DNA of 64,000 nt from Actinomyces sp. zg-332. Lineage in GTDB: Bacteria; Actinomycetota; Actinomycetes; Actinomycetales; Actinomycetaceae. Below the pieces are notes generated by a model. It was given only the letters and a program-made list of their open reading frames with translations, did no database searches and was not told the origin of the DNA. Positions within the stretch are counted from its first letter, which is position 1; each line of letters opens with the position of its first letter. Below, in pieces: positions 1 to 7,858 of this stretch. A program made the translations under genes and the position numbers. Where the stretch lies: NCBI RefSeq assembly GCF_011751945.2, contig NZ_CP064951.1, forward strand, positions 806,001 to 870,000, read 5' to 3'.

Positions 1-34
1 AAGAAACCCAGTATCAAAGCTTCACAATGCCAAG

Positions 35-201
35 TTATATACCTTTTTGCATAAATGAGCCTATTGCAGCAGCTATACACATCAGCATTAAGAAATACAA
101 TATTGTTGTTCTATGGTAAGTAAAAATGTAAGAAATACAGTGAGGATACTTAACACCAAACTAATTGGAAACAAGATTATTTTTAATATCCACCTCACCA
201 T
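35..201 (-). pseudogene. Broken small membrane protein, possibly from an integrative element
   Basis: Reading from an ATG at 201, the minus strand gives MVRWILKIILFPISLVLS followed by more hydrophobic residues and stops at 88-90. A second frame continues with a hydrophobic segment ending SFMQKGI at 35-37. The N-terminus (ILKIILFPISLVLSIL) resembles from memory the small CD1845-type membrane proteins of Firmicutes integrative conjugative elements. The protein is short and frameshifted, so it is most likely a relic. Positions 202-464 show no intact gene, only short open frames on the minus strand. The family call is tentative and needs a profile search. Confidence 0.35.
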
Positions 202-464
202 TTCTTATTCTTCATTTCCTAAATCACTCTTTGTATCTCCACACACCATATCAATGCAAACATTCACATCAATATCCTTTTAAGGACTTTTTTTCGTCAT
301 CCATCGCCATCTTCATTAAACACATAATGTTTGTAAAACTGCTTAAAATACAGAATTTTACAGTTTGTAACTAATTCTTATTTTCCTCAGTCAATAGAGT
401 TTTCATGGCTCAACTTAGAGCTAGATTTCTCCTTACTTCTCTAAAACTTTTTATAGGGAATATC

Positions 465-1925
465 CTAATTATCTTTTACCAGTAATACGACGCACTCAAC
501 ATGGGTGCTGAGCGGGAACATATCCACAGGCTGAATACACTGAGCCCTAAATCCTATCTCGCTCAAAAGAGCCAAGTCTCTAGCTAAACTCTTGGGATTA
601 CAGCTAACGTAGATAAGCTTTTCACATTTAGATTGTACAACTGCATCTATAAAGCTTGTTTCTAATCCTTTTCTAGCAGGATCTACAACTATAACGTCCA
701 GCTTTTCACCACGTTCCTTTAGTTCTTCAAGCAATACAGGAATCTGCTCTTGCACAGAACCGACTCTAAACTGAGCGTTTACTATACCGTTTCGCTTAGC
801 ATTCAACTTAGCCATATTTACAGCGTCTTCAACAATCTCAATTCCGTACACTTGCTTAGCTTTACCAGCCATGCACAAGCCAATAGTTCCAATCCCACAG
901 TAAGCATCCAAAACTATTTCTGTTCCGTTTAAATCAGCTAAATCTATAACTTGTTTGTATAAAACCTCTGTTTGCTTAGTATTTACTTGGTAAAAAGATT
1001 TAGAAGAGATATTGAAAGATAAGCCTAGTATTTCATCTTCGTAACAATCTTGACCATATAAGATAACGTTACGACTTCCCATAACATTATTATTACGTTC
1101 TGTATGTATATTTTGCACAATTGAAACGACTTCTGGCAAAGCTGTCAAAATCTTATCCACAATTTTATCTGCTTGAAATAGTTTAGGCTTACGAGTTACC
1201 AAAACAACCATCATTTGCCCAGTCACATATCCACGCCTAACTATAACGTTACGTAAGTTTCCCTCGTGTTTTTCCTCGTCGTAAGGAACAACTTTAAAAG
1301 CTCTCAATATATCACGTATCTGAACAATAGCCTTATCTATTTTTGTATCTTGAATACAGTAGTTTTCAATAGGAATTAGCTCATGCGTATTTTTCCTAAA
1401 CAGCCCAGTTTCTAAGTTTCCATCAACTCTACGTACAGGTATTTGTGCTTTGTTGCGATAAGCTAAAGGATACACACTTAGTTCTTCAGTATCCAAAATA
1501 TCCATACCCAAAGTTGGTTTTACATGGACCTTTATTCCAAGCTCATTCATATAGTCTTGGACTACTTTTTGTTTGAACGCTAGTTGCGATGTGTAACTCA
1601 TGTGTTGTAAAGGCATAGTACCAGTCTGATACCCTTTTACATCAAGTATATCTATACGTTCAGGACTTTTTTCAACAATTTCGACCAACTTAGCAAAAGC
1701 AAAATTTTTTAGTACTTTGATTATCTTTACTCTAACTTTTTCACCTACAATGGCGTTTTCAAAATGTATAGTGTAGTTGCCATAATGCGATACAGCCACA
1801 GCATTTGTAGTAAGACTTTGAACTTCTAACAACAAAATATCATTCTTTTTCAAAGGACAAGCCTCTTGTAACTGTATTTGTTCTGTTTGTAAAGGCTTGC
1901 TTGATTGTGAAAAAGTTTCATTCAT
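465..1925 (-). CDS. 23S rRNA (uracil-C5) methyltransferase, RlmCD/RumA family
   Basis: A 486-residue SAM-dependent RNA m5U methyltransferase that should modify uracil in 23S rRNA. A TRAM RNA-binding domain covers about residues 25-85. The SAM site DAYCGIGTIG lies near 345, DPARKG begins at 415, the catalytic nucleophile Cys442 sits in YVSCNPKSLARDL, and the base Glu477 is in HVEC. The segment before LQHMSY reads GYQTGTMPLQHMSY, where RumA/RlmD proteins usually have Cys ligands of a 4Fe-4S cluster. Only the later cysteine in NYCIQD remains. This cluster-free form reminds me of Firmicutes RlmCD, which methylates two sites. The target base cannot be told from the sequence. The gene stands alone beside mobile-element debris. 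Confidence 0.9.
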   Translation of the reverse strand: MNETFSQSSKPLQTEQIQLQEACPLKKNDILLLEVQSLTTNAVAVSHYGNYTIHFENAIVGEKVRVKIIKVLKNFAFAKLVEIVEKSPERIDILDVKGYQTGTMPLQHMSYTSQLAFKQKVVQDYMNELGIKVHVKPTLGMDILDTEELSVYPLAYRNKAQIPVRRVDGNLETGLFRKNTHELIPIENYCIQDTKIDKAIVQIRDILRAFKVVPYDEEKHEGNLRNVIVRRGYVTGQMMVVLVTRKPKLFQADKIVDKILTALPEVVSIVQNIHTERNNNVMGSRNVILYGQDCYEDEILGLSFNISSKSFYQVNTKQTEVLYKQVIDLADLNGTEIVLDAYCGIGTIGLCMAGKAKQVYGIEIVEDAVNMAKLNAKRNGIVNAQFRVGSVQEQIPVLLEELKERGEKLDVIVVDPARKGLETSFIDAVVQSKCEKLIYVSCNPKSLARDLALLSEIGFRAQCIQPVDMFPLSTHVECVVLLVKDN

Positions 1926-2400
1926 TTTGTTTCCATAACTTGCTTTTGGTAGTCGTATTTATTTCACAATTATATATTATTAACTTTAAATTTCAGATTA
2001 ATTACTATTGGTAATCGTTTATATTAGAGTAACTAAACAAATAAAAAGTTTTATATTTTCGTGTTAATAATTATATTCAATATAGTCGTTTACCATAATC
2101 TTGCTGATAGATAGAAAAAGAAAATACTTTGAAAGTAGGTTTTCGCATAGTATCTAGCTTTGAACAACCAAGTTACCTCTTTTTATTTTTTACTACTTTT
2201 ACTTATTACTACTTTCAAAAAAATACTTGCTACTATTTCGAGGAATAAAAACAAAAGCCATTAGATAAGAAATAAAAAGAGTAAATTGAATCATACTTTC
2301 AAAACTGATACAAAAATAAAGACAAGTTTAAAGAAATACATTAGCGAAAGGTAAGCATATTTCAAAATAAAAAATATGTCTTATAGGCTTGTAAAATATG
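1926..2400. other. Intergenic region without a recognisable gene
   Basis: Very AT-rich divergent region between the methyltransferase and the MerR gene. It has many A and T runs. I see no open frame with a ribosome site, no RNA gene and no clear repeat. Confidence 0.5.
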
Positions 2401-2435
2401 TTGACTCCTACCTTACGTAATAGTTTAGAGTAAGG
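2401..2435 (+). promoter_or_regulatory. MerR-type promoter with dyad operator
   Basis: TTGACT at 2401-2406 and TAGAGT at 2426-2431 are 19 bases apart, the long spacer typical of MerR-activated promoters. A dyad lies over this spacer: CCTTAC at 2411-2416 and GTAAGG at 2430-2435. A strong ribosome site (GAGGAGGG) and the MerR gene follow directly, so autoregulation is likely. That is inference from layout. Confidence 0.6.
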
Positions 2436-2456
2436 GTATCGAGGAGGGAAATTAGT

Positions 2457-3182
2457 ATGAGAACAGTAAACGAAATTAGCAAATTAACAGGTGTGAGTAT
2501 ACGCACCCTGCAATATTATGACAAAATAAATCTTTTGTCCCCTTCTAAGTACAGTAAAGCTGGATATCGTTTGTATAACGATACAGACTTAGAACTGCTA
2601 CAACAAATTTTATTATTTCGTGAACTTGAATTTTCTTTAAAAGATATTAGAAGAATCATAAATAGCTCTAATTTTGATAAAGAAAAAGCATTGGAACAAC
2701 AAATTAAACTTTTGTCATTAAAACGTGAACACATCAATAATTTGATTGCCCTTGCTCGTGATATAAAAACGAAAGGAATAAGAAAAATGGATTTTACAGC
2801 TTTTGATACCAAGAAAATTGATGAATATACAGCCAAAGCCAAGGAAATTTGGGGAGAGACATCACAATATAAGGAATTTGAGAAAAAGGACAAAAAACGA
2901 ACTCCAGATGAAAGAAAAAGGATAAATCAAGGCTTAATGAATATTTTCATCGAATTTGGAGAAAAGAAGAATAAAAGCAAAGATTCAGATGAGATACAGC
3001 TATTAGTAAAGAAACTGCATAATTATATTTGTGAAAACTACTATTCTTGTTCAAAACAAATTTTTGCTGAACTAGGAAAAGCTTATGGAAATGGTAGTGA
3101 GTTTACAAAGAATATAAACGCTACTGCTGGTACAGGAGTTGCAGAGTTTGTCTCATCTGCAATTGAAACTTATTGTGAGTAA
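2457..3182 (+). CDS. MerR-family regulator with TipAS effector domain
   Basis: A 241-residue transcription factor. The N-terminal winged helix (about 1-70) has the MerR signature, including GVSIRTLQYYDKINLLSPS and GYRLYNDTDLE. A coiled-coil dimer helix follows (about 75-110). The C-terminal 120 residues match the TipAS antibiotic-binding fold, with the KEIWGETSQYKEFEKK motif typical of TipAL/Mta-type regulators. In those families thiopeptides or other drugs trigger activation of a promoter with a 19-base spacer, which is what lies just upstream. GAGGAGGG sets the start. No transporter or resistance gene follows: a terminator lies 16 bases after the stop and then decayed genes. The effector is unknown. 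Confidence 0.88.
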   Translation: MRTVNEISKLTGVSIRTLQYYDKINLLSPSKYSKAGYRLYNDTDLELLQQILLFRELEFSLKDIRRIINSSNFDKEKALEQQIKLLSLKREHINNLIALARDIKTKGIRKMDFTAFDTKKIDEYTAKAKEIWGETSQYKEFEKKDKKRTPDERKRINQGLMNIFIEFGEKKNKSKDSDEIQLLVKKLHNYICENYYSCSKQIFAELGKAYGNGSEFTKNINATAGTGVAEFVSSAIETYCE

Positions 3183-3198
3183 CAAATATAAGTTACTT

Positions 3199-3232
3199 GA
3201 AAATGCATCTATCCCAATGTAGGTGCATTTTC
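3199..3232 (+). terminator. Terminator after MerR-TipAS gene
   Basis: A 13-base-pair stem (3199-3211 with 3220-3232, one G-T pair) and an 8-base loop, followed by a short T/A tail. It lies 16 bases after the regulator stop. Confidence 0.8.
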
Positions 3233-3383
3233 TTTATAAATTACGAGGAATAAATTAGGTATACTACTCGCCTAGTTATCGGAGCAGAGATAAATCTAAT
3301 AGTAAACAATTAGTAATTCGTATAGTTCCACTGGAAATCTGCTTTGAAAGGAAAGTAAGTAAACTCGTGCAAAAAACGACTAC

Positions 3384-3424
3384 AATGTAGCTGTCTTTAT
3401 ATCCTTATCTAAAACAGCTACATT
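3384..3424 (-). terminator. Orphan hairpin, probable terminator of a lost minus-strand unit
   Basis: AATGTAGCTGT at 3384-3394 pairs perfectly with ACAGCTACATT at 3414-3424. On the minus strand the stem is soon followed by a run of six T (complement of 3371-3376), so it would terminate minus-strand transcription. The only gene it could serve is the decayed phage frame at 3458-3830. Confidence 0.5.
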
Positions 3425-3457
3425 CGCACCACAAATTAGACTTTACTTATACCGGAC

Positions 3458-3830
3458 TTAATAAATCGTAAGCATTACATTCCCATTTATTTCTAGTATT
3501 TCCTTATAAAACTCTTTCAAATTTTCAAAGCAATCCATTATATCTTCTATTATTTCATCAATTTCTTCTTCATAATCCCAAATATCTGGATATAAGTCTG
3601 CTTCTTTTAAGGCATTTAGCTTTTCGCTTGTTTCAGAGATTTCCTTTTAGAACAGTTGCTGTTTTTGAGCAAGTAATTTTGCATTGGAAGGATCAAGTTT
3701 TAATAGGCTGTTTATATCCTTAAAGAACTTTGTGTTGATTTAATTGTAGCGTTTACACTTTTTAAGGCTTTATCAAGACCAGTAGTATCTCCACTAATCT
3801 CAACTGTAATACCTTTATTCTATTAGCCAC
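3458..3830 (-). pseudogene. Phage tail tape-measure protein, N-terminal fossil
   Basis: Downstream of a good ribosome site (GGAGGT) a GTG at 3828-3830 opens MANRIK. Then three frames in turn give GITVEISGDTTGLDKALKSV, the conserved opening of many Firmicutes siphophage tape-measure proteins, next FKDINSLLKLDPSNAKLLAQ, and after an in-frame stop KEISETSEKLNALKEADLY. The order and spacing match the N-terminus of tape-measure proteins, so frameshifts and a stop have broken one gene. After that the reading continues in an acidic stretch ending NVMLTIY and a stop at 3458-3460, which does not look like tape measure and may be a fused fragment of another gene. No other phage genes are seen. This is a remnant of a lost prophage. 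Confidence 0.75.
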
Positions 3831-3907
3831 TTGACCACCTCCTTCCTAAAATGGGCATTAAAAACATATATTTTTTCGTAAATGTCTTAGTAATATATTT
3901 TATTCAG

Positions 3908-3932
3908 TTCAACAAACTCGTAATTTGTTGAA
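3908..3932. terminator. Weak hairpin after RDD gene
   Basis: TTCAACAAA at 3908-3916 pairs perfectly with TTTGTTGAA at 3924-3932, with a 7-base loop. It lies just past the end of the RDD gene on the minus strand, but there is no good T run. Confidence 0.35.
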
Positions 3933-3966
3933 GTAAATTAAAGATTTGAACTCGAATAATTAAAAT

Positions 3967-4476
3967 TTACTTTTCTATCAAAACTTGAGTTCTGGCGATT
4001 AAATCCCCTAAATGTCTTCTATCATTTCTTATGGTTCCCATTAAAAATAAAACTAACATGAGTCCAACTGATAATATCTCCAAAACTATACTAATAGTAT
4101 CGAAGCCGGTATACATACCCCTGATAGTGCCCATATGCCCTAATTGCCATGGTAAAAACTTTATTGTGTTTCGAACTAAAGCAGAGGTATAGTTCTTATT
4201 TTTATAAGCCAGCTTTAGTCCCATCTTTCTTTTTCCAATACTTCCACCATTATAATCAAGATAAGTAAAAAGAAAGATTATCGGAATAACGGATGAAACA
4301 AAAACAATTATCTGAGACTGTATATGCGTATATGAGGGAATTCCTTTTAATACCAATGTGTAAAATAAAATACAAACAATAAATAGACATACCAGATATG
4401 CACTTATGACCAACCAGTCTATAAAAAGTTCTTTCACTCTAGTTGAAAAACCTATTTTATTATTTTCTTTATACAT
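3967..4476 (-). CDS. RDD-family membrane protein
   Basis: A 169-residue integral membrane protein. The N-terminal segment has the Arg and Asp of the RDD family (RVKELFIDWLVI, residues about 13-24). Two hydrophobic segments follow (about 20-42 and 55-73), then GGSIGKRKMGLKL, a basic loop typical of the family, and a last hydrophobic segment near 130-147 followed by NDRRHLGDLIART. The RDD family has no single known role; some members have been linked to ion exchange or stress tolerance. A purine-rich stretch (GAGGGGAGGGGAG) lies just before the ATG. It is an isolated gene within decayed DNA. Confidence 0.82.
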   Translation of the reverse strand: MYKENNKIGFSTRVKELFIDWLVISAYLVCLFIVCILFYTLVLKGIPSYTHIQSQIIVFVSSVIPIIFLFTYLDYNGGSIGKRKMGLKLAYKNKNYTSALVRNTIKFLPWQLGHMGTIRGMYTGFDTISIVLEILSVGLMLVLFLMGTIRNDRRHLGDLIARTQVLIEK

Positions 4477-4695
4477 TCTCCCCTCCCCTCACAAATTCTA
4501 TTTTATTTTTACTTGTTACCCTTTTTATAGAAAAAGTTCAAGTATTTATATTAAATATGTATCAAACTCAGCTTCTCCTACTATTTTACTATATTTGACA
4601 CTATCACTTGCTTTTTCACTCCAAATATCAAGCACCATCCCGTTTTGTAAATAAATCCAGTTCACAAATACTTATCCTTATTTCCACACATCTTG

Positions 4696-5102
4696 CTAGA
4701 AATAGAGCTGTTGTCGTTTCCTTGCTACTTTTGGGAAGTTTTTTAGACTGAGCTTTCCGTCTCTAAATTTGCTCACTATCTCATTTAGTACTATTCTAAT
4801 CCCCTCTATCCCTGTCAAAGTCTCATCATTTTTCTATGGCGTAGGATATGATAGAAATTAATTTGTATAATAACTTTCTTTCTTCCTCATACAAGTTTCT
4901 TTAAACAGTAATAACAATCTTTTCTGTAAGAAATCATCTATTCAATGCCATAAATATTTGTGGAATAATAATCTCTATTAATCTTTTCCAAAAACCTGCT
5001 ACTGTATTGTGATAATGTATATAAGACTCTTTCTTCTTTACCATAGTTTATAGAGTCAACTAAAGTATTATAGTCTTTTGTTAGTACAAAGTCGTAAGTC
5101 AT
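4696..5102 (-). pseudogene. Decayed gene of unknown family
   Basis: An ATG at 5102, preceded by AAGGA, opens a 54-codon frame starting MTYDFVLTKDYNTLVDS and ending YYSTNIYGIE and a stop. Reading on in other frames gives coding-like stretches: DDFLQKRLLLLFKETCMRKK, and then EGIRIVLNEIVSKFRDGKLS up to a stop at 4696-4698. The steady amino-acid-like composition across frames suggests one gene of about 135 codons broken by shifts and a stop. I do not recognise the family. The first 54 codons could alternatively be a small real gene. Confidence 0.35.
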
Positions 5103-5265
5103 CTGTATTCCTTTTGTGAAGTTAGCATTTATTTCTCATTACTTTCTTAATACAACAACTTTCATATAACACGTAGTAAAAAATATTGATTTTAGGGATA
5201 AGTTCCTTTGTAACTTTTGAAGTTTGAACTTTATCTTGAAAAATTATGGTCTAATAAGAAGTCTT

Positions 5266-5461
5266 TTAGTTTTTAAACAGTTCACGACTATTTAATAAGA
5301 TTAATAAGTCTTTCATAAAGTTATATATCCAAATATTAGTTTCAAGGACATTAAAGTCTTTACGAGTTTATATAAAATTAACCATATTGTTCATCAGTAT
5401 TTCTCCTAAGGGTTTTCCCAACCACATTCCCAGCAATATACTCAGCTTTTGTTACTTGCAT
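5266..5461 (-). pseudogene. Short broken frames upstream of the decayed gene
   Basis: From an ATG at 5461 the minus strand reads MQVTKAEYIAGNVVGKTLRR for 26 codons. A second start at 5394 with GGAG before it reads MNNMVNFI and a stop. In a third frame follows DFNVLETNIWIYNFMKDLLI, ending LFKN and a stop at 5266-5268. These look like pieces of one or two lost genes. The family is unknown and the call is weak. The rest of 4477-5551 is AT-rich and shows nothing else. Confidence 0.25.
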
Positions 5462-5538
5462 AACAAAAATAACAGTAAAAAATACTGGCAAATTAGAGTA
5501 TAAAAATGTCACTAACCACACATAAAACTATTTTCCTG

Positions 5539-5551
5539 TAATATATATTGT
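5539..5551 (+). promoter_or_regulatory. -10-like box placed for a leaderless start
   Basis: TAATAT at 5539-5544 lies 7 bases before the ATG at 5552. No Shine-Dalgarno sequence fits in this space. The mRNA may start at or very near the start codon. No clear -35 box. Confidence 0.4.
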
Positions 5552-6937
5552 ATGAGTGATACTTTTCATACTAATAAAAACGCCAACTTACTTTTATTCG
5601 GGGCTAGTATTTCGATAGTTTTAGCTGGGTTCACAGCCTTATCTGTCTCCACAGCTATGCCTGACATTGCTAGAGTTTTGAATGGTATACACTTATACCC
5701 TGTTGCTTTCGGTATTCCAATTGTAGGGCAACTAATCGCAACACCAATTGCTGGTGCTATAACTGATTCGCGAGGAGCTAAGAAGCCGCTAATACTAGGG
5801 TTCTTACTTTTCGTTTCAGGATTACTCTTATGTGGATTCGCACCAGGAATTAACACATTTATCCTAGGCAGGGCTCTACAGGGCTTTGGAGGCGGCTTCC
5901 TAATGGTTCCCGTCTACGCTCTAGTAGGTTTGTTAGTTACTCCTAGTAGACGCCCACTATTTTTTGCTTCTTTTGCTTTAGCTTGGGTATTACCTGCTAT
6001 TTTTGGTCCTGTTTTGGCTGGAAAGATTGTTGAAGCTGGACATTGGCGCTGGATTTTCTTAGGAATGACACCACTAGTCATTTTAGCTTCTACCATCATT
6101 ATTCCGTTGCTTTTCAAATTACCTACATATAATAAACAAGTTCCTGAACGCACTCGTAGTATCATGTTTATGGCTACTGGAACTGGTCTTTCTATAGGTT
6201 TAATAATGTTAGTAGGAACCCTTCCACGCCATTTATATGCTCTAAAAACTATCGGCACTCTAATCGGTATTGCAATAGCAGTATATTGTGCACCTAGGCT
6301 ATTCCCATCAGGTACCTTTAAACTAAAAAAAGGTATACCATCAGTTGTTGCTTGCCGTGGCGTATCAAACGGATTATTTGTAGCCCTCGAATCTTTTATT
6401 CCACTAGTATTGCAAAGTGGACGTGGATATTTGCCATCAAACTCAGGGATTTTACTTACAATTGGAACTTTAGCCTATGCTCTAGGATCAGTTGTGCAAG
6501 GAAAAATTATTCGTCCTGATTTAGCTAGAAAAGTTCCACAAGTTGGCGCTTATTTAGCATTAGTCGGTGCAATTTTGACCTCTACTATAGCTTTCGTCCA
6601 GCTGCCTGTATTCATAAGTGTAATTGGCTGGACTGTAACAGGTTTTGCTGTCGGATTAATATATCCTAGTATGTCAGTTTTAGTGTTATCTTGGACTCCA
6701 CAAGCCCAGCACGGTGAAGCATCTTCCAGTTTACAAATAGCAGACACTATTGGTAGCGCTACAGCTATAGCAACAGTCACAGCTTTATTCTCAATAGTTT
6801 TCGTATTCCCACCACCATGGCCTTATGTACCAGTCGTGTCAATTGGAATAATACTAGCAATTCTTACCTTTGTTTCTTCAAAACGTTTATATGTAAACGA
6901 TGATATCAATTATGAGGTTAAAGACTTTAAGTTCTAA
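5552..6937 (+). CDS. MFS transporter (drug-exporter-like)
   Basis: A 461-residue polytopic membrane protein with about 12-14 hydrophobic segments. The loop after the second segment carries the MFS signature GAITDSRGAKKP (residues about 69-80), and the fourth and fifth segments carry GRALQGFGGGF and a proline/glycine-rich exporter-like motif (WVLPAIFGPVLAG). The family exports drugs or metabolites by proton antiport. It is a close-looking paralogue of the MFS gene at 28201, of nearly equal length (460 residues). A second membrane-protein gene follows after 23 bases, then a terminator. Substrate unknown. Confidence 0.85.
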   Translation: MSDTFHTNKNANLLLFGASISIVLAGFTALSVSTAMPDIARVLNGIHLYPVAFGIPIVGQLIATPIAGAITDSRGAKKPLILGFLLFVSGLLLCGFAPGINTFILGRALQGFGGGFLMVPVYALVGLLVTPSRRPLFFASFALAWVLPAIFGPVLAGKIVEAGHWRWIFLGMTPLVILASTIIIPLLFKLPTYNKQVPERTRSIMFMATGTGLSIGLIMLVGTLPRHLYALKTIGTLIGIAIAVYCAPRLFPSGTFKLKKGIPSVVACRGVSNGLFVALESFIPLVLQSGRGYLPSNSGILLTIGTLAYALGSVVQGKIIRPDLARKVPQVGAYLALVGAILTSTIAFVQLPVFISVIGWTVTGFAVGLIYPSMSVLVLSWTPQAQHGEASSSLQIADTIGSATAIATVTALFSIVFVFPPPWPYVPVVSIGIILAILTFVSSKRLYVNDDINYEVKDFKF

Positions 6938-6960
6938 TTCATGTAAGAAGAGGTTCATAA

Positions 6961-7509
6961 ATGGTAAAAAAGTTAGGTGTTATTTTAGCTTGTTTGATTT
7001 TAGCAATTTGTGTTTTCTTTATACCTGTAAAAGCTATATTACTTTACTCAGCCCTTATCGGCTTTTTATGTCTACTAGCAGTTTTAGGTATTTTTATCTA
7101 TTACTCATTAATGCAAAAGAATCGTCCAATACCATATACAAGTTATATGAGTAGTTTGCTATTATGTTTTTTCATTTTAGTTTTACCATATCTAACTGTT
7201 ACGTTTATAACTTGGGCTTTTATAACCGTATCAATACTTGCTAGTGGCTACTATTTTTATTATGTGACTTATAAGAAAGAAAAACTTAATGTTTTCTATT
7301 TCATTTTTTCATTGGTTGCGCTTATTTTTAGTGTACTAATGCTTTTTAATTACTCTTTAGTAAGCGAATTACTTGTAAAAGTCATCGTTATATTCACTAT
7401 ATGTTACATAGCTAATAACTTATTTGAAGCTGATAATGTAGGACAAAAATATTATAAACAAACCAATGTAAGAATCATAGAAAGCAAAAATCCATCAGAG
7501 GATAAATAA
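6961..7509 (+). CDS. Small membrane protein of unknown function
   Basis: A 182-residue protein that is hydrophobic over residues about 5-155, with roughly six membrane segments and a hydrophilic tail (KQTNVRIIESKNPSEDK). The start follows AAGAAGAGG with normal spacing. It lies 23 bases after the MFS gene and shares its terminator, so the two are probably co-transcribed. I do not recognise a family. Confidence 0.7.
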   Translation: MVKKLGVILACLILAICVFFIPVKAILLYSALIGFLCLLAVLGIFIYYSLMQKNRPIPYTSYMSSLLLCFFILVLPYLTVTFITWAFITVSILASGYYFYYVTYKKEKLNVFYFIFSLVALIFSVLMLFNYSLVSELLVKVIVIFTICYIANNLFEADNVGQKYYKQTNVRIIESKNPSEDK

Positions 7510-7531
7510 TTTTTTCAAACCTCTTTAAGTA

Positions 7532-7574
7532 AGTGCCTATGATTATTAGTTTGAAACTAGCATTCATAGGCACT
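7532..7574 (+). terminator. Terminator of the MFS unit
   Basis: AGTGCCTATGA at 7532-7542 pairs with TCATAGGCACT at 7564-7574. The loop can form an inner TAGTTT/AAACTA stem. A T-rich tail follows. Confidence 0.8.
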
Positions 7575-7791
7575 CATTTTATTTGTTGATTGTATTATCA
7601 AGGTACACTTGTTTATAGTATTTTGCAATTATTATTCCCAATATAAGTAAATTTATATAAGCAGTGTTTAGAAAGTGTGTCGAGATAAGCAACGCTTTTA
7701 TAGAAGTAAATAAACTCGTAAAATTTTAAGCACGAAAATTTGAAAAACTTCAAAAGCAATCGTCATGCTAATAAAGTAACAACAAATAATA

Positions 7792-7828
7792 ATGAGGGTA
7801 AGTAATCTGTGCAGTCACTTACCCTCAT
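7792..7828 (-). terminator. Terminator of pheST
   Basis: ATGAGGGTAAGT at 7792-7803 pairs perfectly with ACTTACCCTCAT at 7817-7828. It lies 31 bases past the pheT stop, with a T-rich tail on the minus strand. Confidence 0.8.
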
Positions 7829-7858
7829 ATTCAAAGAGAAAACCTCAAAATTTGCCCA

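Noticed and set aside
165-374. A 69-codon plus-strand frame near the left edge
   Set aside because: Low-complexity His/Phe/Ser-rich translation, no ribosome site and no known motif. It overlaps the minus-strand relic and looks like a chance frame.
3930-3965. A TTCGAGTTCAAATC-like stretch on the minus strand, as in a tRNA T arm
   Set aside because: No acceptor stem, D arm or anticodon arm can be built around it.
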